Assembly: GCA_009103225.1 (NCBI GenBank)
Contig: RHPI01001259.1
Coordinates: 144,486-208,485 of the forward strand
Direction of reading: 5' to 3'
Source of the DNA: Chlorokybus atmophyticus
Taxonomy: Eukaryota > Streptophyta > Chlorokybophyceae > Chlorokybales > Chlorokybaceae
Length of the DNA: 64,000 nucleotides
Numbering within the stretch: position 1 is the stretch's first letter; every line of letters begins with the position of its first letter. This document shows positions 12,636-23,164 of the stretch, piece after piece. The notes under the pieces were generated by a model, which did not search any database, had not been told where the DNA came from, and worked only from the letters and a program-made list of their open reading frames with translations. Made by a program: the position numbers and the translations under genes.

Positions 12636-12689
12636 AGGGTTTAGGACTTGTTGGGTTTAGGAGTTTTAGGGTTTACGAGCTAGGGTTTA
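12636..12689. promoter_or_regulatory. Cluster of telobox (AGGGTTTA) motifs in a divergent promoter
   Basis: Four plant telomere-repeat-like words lie within 54 bp: AGGGTTTAGG at 12636, GGGTTTAGG at about 12653, TTTTAGGGTTTA at 12664 and TAGGGTTTA at 12681. They sit between the minus-strand start of the PHD-Myb gene (12461) and the plus-strand ATG of ATP23 (12703). In land plants teloboxes are promoter elements of growth and translation genes and are bound by telobox-type Myb proteins. Confidence 0.7.
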
Positions 12690-12702
12690 AGTAAGCGGTG
12701 GT

Positions 12703-13842
12703 ATGGATGCGGAGGCCAGCGGCGGCGGCGGTGGCGGCGGCGTGGGCCATCCGGACCTGCTGGCGAAGCCTGGGCTGACCAAGAAGCAATGCGACATTGT
12801 GGTCGACCGCGCCTTGAGAGGTAGAGCTGGTTGGCCAGTACAGCTTGTACTCGTGTGTACGCTTGTTGGTCATGATGCATGAGCTCATGCAATGCTGAGG
12901 CGACTCTAGCATTAGAGCTGTACGCGAAAGGGTTGAATGCATGCAAATGGATGAGTGGTTTTCAATCTTGTATGGTCGAGTAAGGTACAGATGGTGGCTA
13001 TGTTGTGCAGATCCCTTCGTGAAGTTCATGATAGAGGGGCTGGCCAAAGCCGGCTGTAGAGTGGACAGGCGTTTCTTCAGCTGCGAGGAGAGCAATGAAC
13101 AAGTCACAGGAGGCTTCAAACCTTCAGAGGGGGTACTTATAACACTGCATGTGTTGTTTATGGTGATGGCATGGACGCAAACGGTACGCACACAGTGCTG
13201 CTTACCCTATACTCGCGCTTATATATTGCTATGCGTTGCACTCTGTTTACTGCTAACATAACAAATTTTCCTTACCCAGGTGGTTGTTTTCCACAACAAT
13301 GTGGCGACGCAAAGTGAGGTCAACCAGCTGTTGACGCATGAGCTTATCCACGCATTTGACCACTGCCGAGCGCGCAATGTGAACTGGCCAGATTGCTACC
13401 ATCACGCCTGCACTGAGGTATGCATGAATGTCTCATCAGTGCACTTGTGTTCATGACACGGCAGTCAGATCCCATACAGGGCAAGCAAGTTATATGACAG
13501 TAGCATGCACATTGTTGTTTGCAGATACGAGCGTCAAATCTCAGTAAAGAATGCCACTGGCACAAGGAGTTTGAGAGAGGGAATTACAGGCTAAAAGGAC
13601 AGCATCAGGTATTGAAAGCACGCAACGTATTATACCTTGATGAGGGTCACACGTCACTTTGCACAAGCTCATGATTGCAACTTGAATGATATATGTGGCT
13701 GTTGAAGGCGTGCGTTCGAAGAAGAGCCCAGCTGTCAACATCCATGAATCCCTACTGCACAGGAGAGCAAGCCAAAGAGGCTGTGGATGCCATGTGGACT
13801 ACATGTATAGCAGATACTGCGCCATTTGATCGAACACCTTGA
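12703..13842 (+). CDS. ATP23: ATP23-like mitochondrial metallopeptidase (M76)
   Basis: Five exons: 12703-12820, 13011-13132, 13280-13417, 13525-13608 and 13708-13842, giving 198 residues, typical for ATP23. The zinc-protease motif is HELIH (in LLTHELIHAFDHCR), followed by the family's HHACTEIRASNLS block and the conserved Cys-rich C-terminal part (RGNYRLKGQHQACVRRRA, MNPYC). ATP23 processes the Atp6 precursor and helps assemble the F0 part of ATP synthase in the mitochondrial intermembrane space. The N-terminus starts with a poly-Gly run and has no typical matrix presequence, as expected for a protein imported into the intermembrane space. The fifth exon begins after GTTGAAG, a weak acceptor but the only one in phase. 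It shares its promoter region with the divergent PHD-Myb gene. Confidence 0.93.
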
Positions 13843-14093
13843 TCTGTGGCCATATTGAGCGCGCATCGTTTGAAAAGTTTTGAATTCCCCAAGTATTGTA
13901 GCGAGCACGTGGTGCATCATATCAGGTAAATTTACAGAGATGCACATGCTGCGCAATGCCGCATTCCTGCAAGCGGATGAAAAATCCACAATCTAAATCA
14001 AGCCATACACGTATCCCCTCCGCATTATTATTATGTACATAAAATACTCGGCCTCGCATTGCAATTCATGTCAATCCTTGACCCTGATCGCAA
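13843..14093. other. Convergent 3' region
   Basis: A short stretch between the ATP23 stop and the BIM stop. No gene is visible; it should hold both 3' UTRs. Confidence 0.5.
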
Positions 14094-16570
14094 TTATGCC
14101 ACTTGCTGCAGCTGCTGCTCTCTCTTCTCGACTGGACTCGTCGCAGGAGTTTCAACAACTTGCTGCAGTTTGCTGCAAATAGCCGCAAGCGAGCTCGAGT
14201 TCATCTGCCCGTTAAGATCAATCTGTACATTGATAGTGGCTTTGCCCACGTCCACGCCGGACTGCTGCAGCACGTTGGTGAGGTGGTCCAGCAGGCCCTG
14301 TTGGTACGTGCTTGAGAGCTTGATGACAGACACGTCCCCACCGGCGCCACTGTCCGCATTGGACCTCGTGGCCCCGCCCCCGGGCAGCTGTGGGGTGGGC
14401 GCCTGTGTGGACGGTGTGGGCGCGATGGATGGGAACAGCGACTCCCCGCGCGGGTCTGCAGATTGGGGTGTTGGCAGACACGATGCCGGGGGAGAGTCCA
14501 TAGGGGAGGCTCCGCTTATCTGCCAAATAATACGGGCTTCAATACCCAAGTTGTAACTGCAGTTGTGTATATGTATATGTATATGTTGGTGCAATGACAA
14601 CACACCACTCACCTGAGTCTGAAGTGTTCTAATGTAAGTGATGACCTCTTGCAAGAAGGACGCCTTGTCTGTTTTCTCTGAGTGCGGCACAAGCAGTCGC
14701 AGCGTTGAAAACCTGCCGATAGGTTAGTCAGTCCATTGGTTATTTAAGCCGCCAACATTGCCAGCATGCAAGCAGATGTACCATAAAACACACATGTTAC
14801 GTGCATGCAGCAACATCTGCTCACCGATCATTTATTCGATTGCGGCGCCGTTGCTCAGTCAACACATGGCTCGACAGTCGCTGCTTCTCTGTACCAGGTG
14901 TTTCAGCCCCGGGCTGATAACCCCCTTCGCCGGCCTCACCATTCTGTGTCCACGTACCCTGCTTGCCCTCCTCCCCACTGCTGTGATTGCCATCAACAGG
15001 GCTCTTGGGGTTCGCCCTGATCGAATATGTGCACACGTCAGTATGGAGCGAACATATACCACATACCTTTGCACAACATGTGTGGCAACGAGAGCTAGTA
15101 CTCACCGCCTTCGCTTGTTGGCTTGTGCACTTGCTTGGGCAGTAGCACTGGTGTTTCTGCTGGATGGCGGCACGGGGCTAGGCAACCCGCTGGTTTGAAG
15201 CGGGGGTGGCATGTGCCAGTTGGGCCGCTCAATGCCTGCTACATATGAAGATTGGTTTGTGCCTTTCATTTTGCTGTCAATGCACCAATGTGCACACTTG
15301 CCAACCATGACATCACAACATTGCGCATGAAAATGGTTGTTTGCCTTTGTCAATGCATCAGTGTCCACAGATACCAACCATGACATCGAGACATTGTGCG
15401 TGCGCATAAGCACTGATTGCACAACAGTATTATGGACTGGCATGTACATGCAGACCACTGACGAAGTGCTACAGCTTGATCAAGAAAGCTTCGCTTGCAA
15501 ACAAAGTGCTCAAAGCTGGGTTCGCCAGGCCTACCCATTCGAGACTTGGCATCAGCAGCAACAGGAGGGCCGCCTGCCTGCACGAGCGGCTGGCCAATAG
15601 CAGGCGAGTTGAGCAAAGGTTGACCGATCACTGGTTGACCAAGCTCCAAGTACCCCTTGTCTGCAATGGCATCTACATGTCAAGTGCCACACCAAGTCAG
15701 CATGCTGGTTGGCACAACCATTAAGCATTCAAGCCTTGCTAGCGAGTTTCACTCTGGTTTTGCATACCAGCACTGGGAAAGCCGAGATGAGGGCGCCCCA
15801 CCCCTGTGAGAAAGTCCTGTGTTCCACGCTTGCCTGTCACGGCAGCGGCTGCAGCAGCTGCGGCTGCTGCTGAAACAAAAGTACGCATGGCCTCATCAGC
15901 GAATGCTGCAAAAAAAATTGATTGGTACAACGCACTTAGCATGAAGAACGCACTCACCAGCAGCTTGAGCTGTTGGTGAAGGCGCTGGAGCTGCAAACAT
16001 CGGTGACCTCGGCGCACCAATGGAGGAAGCAAAAAATGATAACCCCGAAGTCTGCAGCAGCATAGCAGATACTTCATTCAGCTGCGCATTCAGTTAATAC
16101 TGCTTGTGCTCATTTGTCTCATGTATTGGTACATTATGCACAGTGTATGCTCAAGCTTTAGGTGACTCACAACACAGCAATATGGTAGAAGTAGCAGTGT
16201 TGTATAATTCCGGTAGAGTGTGAACTACAAAACTACTACTCCCCTGCTTAGCTGCTCTCCAACAATGTACCTGAGCGGGGTCAGAAGCAGCAGGGCGGGG
16301 AGAGCAAGCAGCAGCCGCTGCCGCAGCAAAGGGCGCAACAGTGCCTATGGGGGCGCCTACGGCTGTGCCTGCTCGGACGGCGGCGGCAGCTGCGGCGACG
16401 GCGGCGATGGCCGCAGCTGCGGGAGTGCCGGGCGCAACTGCCGGCGCAGAAGCCAGCGCAGGAAGTGCAGGGGCGGATGGGGGTGGGGGCGGCGGCGGGG
16501 GCGGCGGCGCCATAGCAATGGGCCGCGGCTCCCGCTGCTGCTGCATGCGAGGAGGCGGCGCCTGCAGCAT
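14094..16570 (-). CDS. BIM-type bHLH transcription factor
   Basis: Eight exons: 16570-16271, 16081-15958, 15905-15768, 15660-15535, 15235-15106, 15016-14825, 14712-14613 and 14519-14094, phase-consistent, giving 511 residues. The N-terminal half is Pro/Ala-rich low complexity. The basic region is SSHVLTEQRRRNRINDR, and the helix-loop-helix (FSTLRLLVPHSEKTDKASFL, EVITYIRTLQ) has the KxDKASFL and EVI.YI..LQ pattern of plant BIM proteins. The C-terminal exon carries the second BIM signature, VIKLSSTYQQGLLDHLTNVL followed by SGVDVGKATINVQIDLN. In Arabidopsis BIM1 partners BES1 in brassinosteroid responses; an alga is unlikely to have that pathway complete, so the role here is open. The start ATG is followed by MQQQREPRP and poly-Pro; an upstream exon cannot be excluded. 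Confidence 0.92.
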
Positions 16571-18050
16571 GGCAAAGCCCTTCTCTCAGTCCCCTGACCA
16601 GGCGTGCAGGGGAAGAGCCACCTCCTCGTTCACTCCTCAGCCAGCACAGATGCTCGCTTCAATAGTTACTCCGCCGTCCACAACATCCACAGCAACCCTC
16701 AAACCCTTCCCAGACCCCAGCAGAGCCCAGCTAGCCAGCTGCAAAGCCCCCGACTCCGCCACCAACCAGCAGCTATCACCAGGCCGGAGAAGCTCACAGC
16801 GCCACCCACCAGCGCTGAGGCACGCAGGTAGACAAACCACACGACACAAACTCCTCGGTCGGCCCACCTTCTCGCCCACCGCGCCCACCTCGCCTCTCCC
16901 GCCGCCACCAAGCCCAAAGCCCTAAACGTCGGTCATCCCTGCTGATAAATCACGTGCAGCAGCAGCAGGCCAGCAGCTACAAGCCAAAGCCCCCAGCATC
17001 ACAAAGTTTCCAAGACTTTCCGTCACCTTGGCTTCCTACTAACTTTGATAGGGCACATGCTAAGCAAAACCGCCACTTTGCAGTTAACCGGTGCTGATAT
17101 CGTTACCACGTCTAGCATATGGATTTGATTTCTAAACTTCTCAATCGCTGAAGTGACTGTGATCTGAAGTCTAAACCCTATCGCCGCGCCAGTGCAACGC
17201 GCCGCTACTGTGATTTTCGTGTGTCGCGTGAGGGCGCGTGGCTAACCGACATGCTAGTCAATGCATGATAGGGTCAGGCCGTCCAAGTCAGCGGGGGGCA
17301 TTGCAGTAGGTCTAGCTTAACCGGCTGACAAACGGCCTAGCTTGACCGGTTTGTTAGGGGTCCAGAGTTCCCCTCACGTGGCAGGCGCGGGAAGGGGATT
17401 TTGTTTGCATCTGATGAAAGTCAAAACTTCACATGTTGGGACCGTCGTTGCGGCGGTCTCTCCCCGTAACGACTTTGCGATGAGATGTTGGATTTTTTGA
17501 CGGCCACCCCAACCGTACCAACGCGTTTGCTGGACCGGTTTGTGCGAACACCATTTGATACTTGGTATGTACCAGTCACACTATGACCGGTGCTACACTG
17601 TCAGTATGTAGTTGCTACTACCGGCAGCGATGATATATGGCCGTTGCATGCACACAAACTCGGTGATTGGCAAAAGTATGTCCGGTAGCAGGCGGTATAG
17701 GTACAAGCGCCATTCACCAGGAACGGCACGTGCATGTACGGACATCGACAACAGGTCATGAACAACTACGCCGCGCGGCATATAACGACAGGGGAAGCTA
17801 CGTAGCATGCTATGTCATGAAGGGGTTTTGCTCGCGTGGCCCATCACGTGAGGGATAGACTTGCGGGCAGCGGCTGGCCCAGCAATGTCAACCGTCGTCG
17901 TCAGCATGTGTGGACGAATGGCGCGACCTGCGTGGTACCCCTCAATCCACGTGACATGCTTGCCCAGTAATGCACATGAACAGGCACGCGTTTATTACCT
18001 CATAAGCCTAGGCTCAAAGCGCTGTTTGCTGTGGTGGCGATTGTTGGTGA
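16571..18050. other. Region without a recognisable gene; upstream of the BIM gene
   Basis: The right part of the Pro/Ala-rich BIM exon gives long shadow frames on the plus strand. Beyond that no exon is supported. AAGCCCTAAACG at 16917 and TAAACCCTA at 17172 are telobox-like words upstream of the BIM start. The stretch 17.0-17.6 kb contains repeated ACCGGT/CCGGT words but no clear repeat unit. Confidence 0.4.
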
Positions 18051-18122
18051 CGCCAAGTTGTCAACAGTGTTGCCAACTTGGCGTGCATGTTTGCATGATG
18101 GTTGTCAACACTGTTGACAACC
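18051..18122. repeat. Two related stem-loops
   Basis: CGCCAAGTTG (18051-18060) pairs with CAACTTGGCG (18074-18083). GGTTGTCAAC (18100-18109) pairs with GTTGACAACC (18113-18122) over a 3-base loop. The word GTTGTCAACAGTGTTG occurs in the first element on the plus strand and in the second on the minus strand, so the second resembles an inverted copy of the first. Confidence 0.75.
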
Positions 18123-18356
18123 ACGGTAGTGGCACTACTTACGGTTAACTCAACACAGTGCCCACATGATATCACACAAGCAGCTTTCGTGCTGATCATG
18201 GTGTATCAGTTGCATAGCCATGTGCCATATTTACTCTAATAAAAGCTCCCTTACGTAAAACCGCGTTGACCAAAAAAGGGTGGGGGTTGTAGAATGTGTT
18301 AATCAACGGCATTTTTTACCCACAAGTGAACCTCCCTCAGCAAAAAGCGGGGGGGG

Positions 18357-18791
18357 NNNNNNNNNNNNNNNNNNNNNNNNNNNNNNNNNNNNNNNNNNNN
18401 NNNNNNNNNNNNNNNNNNNNNNNNNNNNNNNNNNNNNNNNNNNNNNNNNNNNNNNNNNNNNNNNNNNNNNNNNNNNNNNNNNNNNNNNNNNNNNNNNNNN
18501 NNNNNNNNNNNNNNNNNNNNNNNNNNNNNNNNNNNNNNNNNNNNNNNNNNNNNNNNNNNNNNNNNNNNNNNNNNNNNNNNNNNNNNNNNNNNNNNNNNNN
18601 NNNNNNNNNNNNNNNNNNNNNNNNNNNNNNNNNNNNNNNNNNNNNNNNNNNNNNNNNNNNNNNNNNNNNNNNNNNNNNNNNNNNNNNNNNNNNNNNNNNN
18701 NNNNNNNNNNNNNNNNNNNNNNNNNNNNNNNNNNNNNNNNNNNNNNNNNNNNNNNNNNNNNNNNNNNNNNNNNNNNNNNNNNNNNNNNNNN
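18357..18791. other. Assembly gap (435 N)
   Basis: A run of 435 undetermined bases, bordered on both sides by poly-G (GGGGGG). The poly-G borders suggest a G-rich, hard-to-sequence stretch. Confidence 0.98.
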
Positions 18792-21026
18792 GGGGGGAGG
18801 GGGGGGTCGTAAATAAAGGAGAGGCTCGATTAGAGTAAAGTAGCTTATATTGATGATTCATTGTGGTACTATCGCTTACATTCATCGTGTGTTTAAAAAA
18901 AATGGTTCACATTTATGACTCAGTTGTGTTGTTGTATCATATGTAGAAATCGAATGTTAAATACAGTGTCCACAATGTCACATCAGCACTCATTTTGATG
19001 TAGATGTATAAGTATGTTAAATCTATGACAGATAAATGTTAATTGATTCAGATCATTGTCCACAGTCATTACCACGCCCAAAGGGGTGGCGAAATTCACT
19101 CGCAGTTCCTTACTTATATATGTGTTAAGTAAGAGGGACCAAGTGAGGATTTCGCATGCCATGGTGTGTAACACTTGGCATGTGTGCGTATGCGGTCAGT
19201 CCTTGTCCACTTAGAACCTAGGGCTATGTAGCTGCACAAGGCACGGTATAACAGCACGCACAGGGCTGTTCGGTGCCATATGCTCTGCATAGCTTGTGGA
19301 GTGCCAGTGCAGTGACACTGGGGTAGCATATGTGCTTCAAGTGGCAAATCGCGGATCAGTCATGTGATTTGCCAGTTGGTTGTGTTTGGACAAGCGCATG
19401 ACAGATTTTGGCATTTTGCAAATATCTGTGTTTGGGATCTCGAGGTTATATAATCCTGAGGTTGATGTCCTATGTGGACACAGTCAGCATGTGCTGGTCA
19501 GCACACAATGACTTGGCGTTGGGCCTTGAAAATACTATGTGCCAGGTCGGGAGAGCGGCAAGTGCTATACTGTGAGCACATAGTATGTGCTCATTTGCAA
19601 CCTTGCGTGGGGATCGGAGTATGTTCAACACTCAAGGGCCACTTGTGTGTGAAGTGCCTGGTTGTAGCTGTTGAAGGGGCTCTCCCTCCCTCATCCCTGG
19701 TGGTGTGTGTGTGTGTGGCATTGGTTGGTGACTGCACTTGTGTGTGTGCGGGAGCTGTCGGAAGGCTGGCGGTCATCCTCTCCTACCCAGCTCTTGTGCT
19801 GTGTCTTCCCTCCACGAGGTGCAGCACCAGGGTGTGTGGTGCATAAGTCCTGTGTGCTTGTGCGCAAGTTGGTGAGACTCACTAGCAGGTAAGAAAATGG
19901 TATCATTACAGTCGTCATGATGAAGATGGAAAACAGCTTATACTTACTTACAGAATGTGCTTCTGATCATCAATTGAAAGCACACATTACAAATAGTGTG
20001 TATGTTGCGAGCTGAATGCACATCGTCTTTTAAAAGATTTTGGTGCTATATTTAAATGTAAACACAAAAGTTATGTGAATGGACATCTTGTCAAATAGCG
20101 TTAAAAAAATATCCTCAGTGTAAGCGTGCAGCTAATGTTTGCCATCAATTGACATCACATGCTACAACAATCACAATAGTCCACATATTTCCTCACGCTT
20201 CAAGGACTCTTCACATCGGTTTTGTCAAGGCGGCTTTGTCAAGGAGTTATCACAAGTAAATACGGCTTTAATAACATCTATGCAATGCATGGGGCTAACC
20301 CAATCCGTGTGTAATTAACAATTGCATCATTGCTTAGCGCCAATGCCAGTTTTCGAGCTCCTCTTCATTGCAATTGCTGTGATTACCATTGTTATGAAAT
20401 ACTTAACAGCTTTCAATTACAATATCTTATTTGCAATTATACGTGCGTTGGCAGACGATCTATTTAGATATAGCAATTAAATAACAATGGAACATTGTAA
20501 AACATTGATCATGATTTATCATCCTCAAGATCATGTACCACAGGCATGCCTTTGCTGATATGCTGAACATGTGCTTATACGCTTGCACACGCTTTGCATG
20601 TTCCCAAGTTGCAATGCATTCGCCATACGTACACACCACCTATTGCATTCACAAACGCACTGTCATGTTGAAGCGCAGACGCTCGAGAATGTTTGGAACC
20701 ATAAACTACTTTTGTATTAGCTTGTGTCATGCGTTGCTTAAAGTATCATAATTATTGTTTTATTAATAACAGTGTCTTTTACAATTTCGACGCATGTAAT
20801 TGTATGTGCGTAACAACCAATGTGATATCAATATTTATAATGTTGTTTGTCCATGCATTATTGTACGCTTGCTATTATTCCTTGTTGACACCATGTTTAG
20901 GTCTTGTTTTTTGAGCAAGCACTTTAAGATGTGTTTGTTTACTTACGACACGCGTATTCGCCACAATATTTACTGCTCTTGTGAGATGTAAAAATGCGAA
21001 ACGTGCTACAGTTACTGCTTGTACAC
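18792..21026. other. AT-rich region without a recognisable gene
   Basis: Base composition changes sharply from the GC-rich coding neighbourhoods, most clearly after about 19.9 kb. The frames present are short, Cys/Val/Leu-rich and unsupported by splice sites or family similarity. Confidence 0.45.
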
Positions 21027-21075
21027 ATTCGCAATACCGATGCCGCATTGCTATTGCGGCATCAGTATTGCGAAT
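21027..21075. repeat. 49-bp near-perfect palindrome
   Basis: ATTCGCAATAC at the left end pairs with GTATTGCGAAT at the right end. GATGCCGCA and TGCGGCATC-like inner arms continue the stem almost to the centre (ATTGCTAT). One mismatch lies in the outer third. It could be a short foldback element or a structured RNA. Confidence 0.8.
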
Positions 21076-21439
21076 CGCCACACACATTACGATGTAAAAG
21101 TTGCTACAATGTCTTGAGTTGTTGATTAAGCAGCTGGCTATTTATGTTGAACGCGTCCGCGACATCAAAATTAAATGCAATGCAAGCCAATCATTAGTGC
21201 AACCAAAGTTTAACACAACAAGATGATCACTACCTCGCATAAAGTCATATCAGTTGAATGACACCACGATCATATCATGCAATGGGGTTGTTGTTACACA
21301 CAAACTTCATACTGTACTACTATCGCTGATGTAGACAACAATTTTGCTGTACATGACTACTTATTAATAAAATCTGTCAGGAACAAAGCACACTTAGTGC
21401 ATCAGTACATTAATCAATACCCGACGGACACGCACATTC

Positions 21440-21523
21440 ATGTGTGTGTGTGTGTGTGTGTGTGTGTAGTATAGTTGAGATTACATTGGTAGGCCTATGG
21501 TGTGTGTGTGTGTGTGCGTGTGC
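21440..21523. repeat. (GT)n tracts
   Basis: Two GT runs (about 21440-21467 and 21500-21516) lie directly upstream of the NSRP1-type gene. Confidence 0.85.
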
Positions 21524-21681
21524 GCTCCCCATCGTGTATTGTCACTTGATGAAATGAGAGAAGCGTTCAAGTGAGCAAGTCTTTTCAGTCTGTTCCTTAG
21601 CGCCCTGTCGTCGGCGTCTTCGGCGTTCACGTAGGCGGGGTCGTTGTCCTCCTGGTCGGGAAGTCCCATAGCGGCAGCCAT
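21482..21681 (-). CDS. Possible first exon of an unidentified divergent gene
   Basis: A minus-strand frame starts MAAAMGLPDQEDND and continues with a charged helical segment (DRALRNRLKRLAHLNASLIS). Its first ~130 bases have coding-like GC-rich third positions, then it runs into the GT repeat. A GTGACA donor after LISSS would end the exon near 21548. Its ATG overlaps the ATG of the NSRP1-type gene on the other strand. It may equally be antisense of that gene's 5' UTR. No family recognised. Confidence 0.3.
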
Positions 21682-23164
21682 GTTGACTGGCTCAAAAGGC
21701 ACCAAATACGGGCTTCAGAAGCGTGGCCCTCCGCGTGGCCCTGGTCAGAAGAAAGCGGCTGCTCTGCCCGCCGCCGCCCGCCCCTCCATCTTCGGCGATG
21801 ACGAGGATGAGGCCGCCCCCGAAGCCATCGAGGCAGCCATCGCACGCCAGGCCGCCGCCGTACGCAACCGTAAAGAGGTGGAGGATCGCCTCAAGGACGC
21901 CCTAGCACAGGACCCCACCGTCTTTGACTATGGTGAGCATGCTGCTTTGCTCAATTGCCATCCTCATTGGCCGCCTTGTAATTGCCCTCAGCCATGTCGT
22001 TGTCCTCGTCGTTGTTACCGTCGTAGTCGTTATTGTTGAGGGAGTCATTCTGTGCTTGCCAGATGGGGTGTATGACAAGATGAAGGTGGAGGCTGCTGCG
22101 CCAGCTAGGCAGGAGAAGACTGTGAGGGCGCCCAAGTACATAGGCAGCCTGCTGGAGAAGGCCAAGGAGAGGGAAAGGGAGCACAACCTGGCGTTTGAGC
22201 GCAAGGTGCACCGCGAGCAGGAGAAGGAGGCCCACCTCTACGGCGACAAGGACAAGTTCGTCACCGCTGCATACAAGCGCAAGCTCGCAGAGGACCAGAA
22301 GTGGATCGAGGACGAGCGCCGCAAGGAACTGATTGAACAAGCTCAGGATGTAAGTGTCATTGGGCATCTAACAGGCAGTGGCCATATCTTCCATTGCATG
22401 CTCGCAAGCATGAGTGCATGGTCAGGTTGTGATGTCGTTAGCAATCAGCACGCCTATCATGTGATCCACAGTTGCATGTGTATGCTTGCCTTGATGAATT
22501 TTTCCAAGCATGCTCAGGTTGTAACATTGTTTGCACACAGCAGTACGCATGTTGTTGATACTGGCATTTGTGTGCGAGCAGCGGTATGCATGCGTATGCT
22601 TGCATGTATACATGTGTATGTATGCTGCTTTGTTCATGACATGCACACGCGCACACATGCAAGCATTCGCAATAGCACGCATGGATTGGTGAGGACATGT
22701 ACATATGGGGTGCTCGTAGTGTTACACAACTCTAAGCATATCTTCTGTCACAGGTGACAAAGCGAACGGATCTCAACGACTTCTACAGGAATCTGTGGCA
22801 TGCTCAGCAGCGGCAAACAACTCCATCAGTTGCTGAAGAAACACAGCAGCCTAGTAGCGAGAAAGCTTCATTGCCTTCAACTTTAGGCCGCGCTGCCGAA
22901 GCCTCCGGCCAGTCACCATCAACACACAAGCGCGCATCTTCCCCATCAGCAAGCCCACATGATGAAGTGGATAAGGAGAGTGAGGAGCAGGAGAAGGAGG
23001 ACAAGGAGGAGAAGGAGGAGAAACACAAGGGTGCAGAGAATATTGAGACGGAGCAACCAGCTCAGGATGTGAAGGAGGCTGCTCCCCCCAAACCGAGCAA
23101 AGAGGAGCGTGCGGAAGCTGCTCGGGCGCGGTATCTGGCGCGAAAGAAGGTCAAGCCATCATAG
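21680..23164 (+). CDS. NSRP1: NSRP1-type nuclear speckle splicing regulator (DUF2040 family)
   Basis: Three exons: 21680-21932, 22063-22349 and 22754-23164, phase-consistent, 316 residues. The N-terminus has the family's KYGLQKRG start motif, then a coiled, charged region with KYIGSLLEKAKEREREHNLA, HLYGDKDKFVTAAYKRKL and the downstream TKRTDLNDFYRNL block. The C-terminal half is Lys/Glu-rich low complexity and ends RARYLARKKVKPS. NSRP1 (CCDC55) acts in nuclear speckles and influences alternative splice-site choice; plants and algae carry orthologues. The length is shorter than in animals mainly because of a shorter RS-like tail. Confidence 0.9.

Noticed and set aside
16220-16925. Gly/Ala- and Arg-rich plus-strand frames opposite BIM exon 1
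   Set aside because: Antisense of poly-Pro/poly-Ala codons; no splice or family support.
18280-18885. Open frames across the N gap
   Set aside because: Open only because undetermined bases contain no stops.
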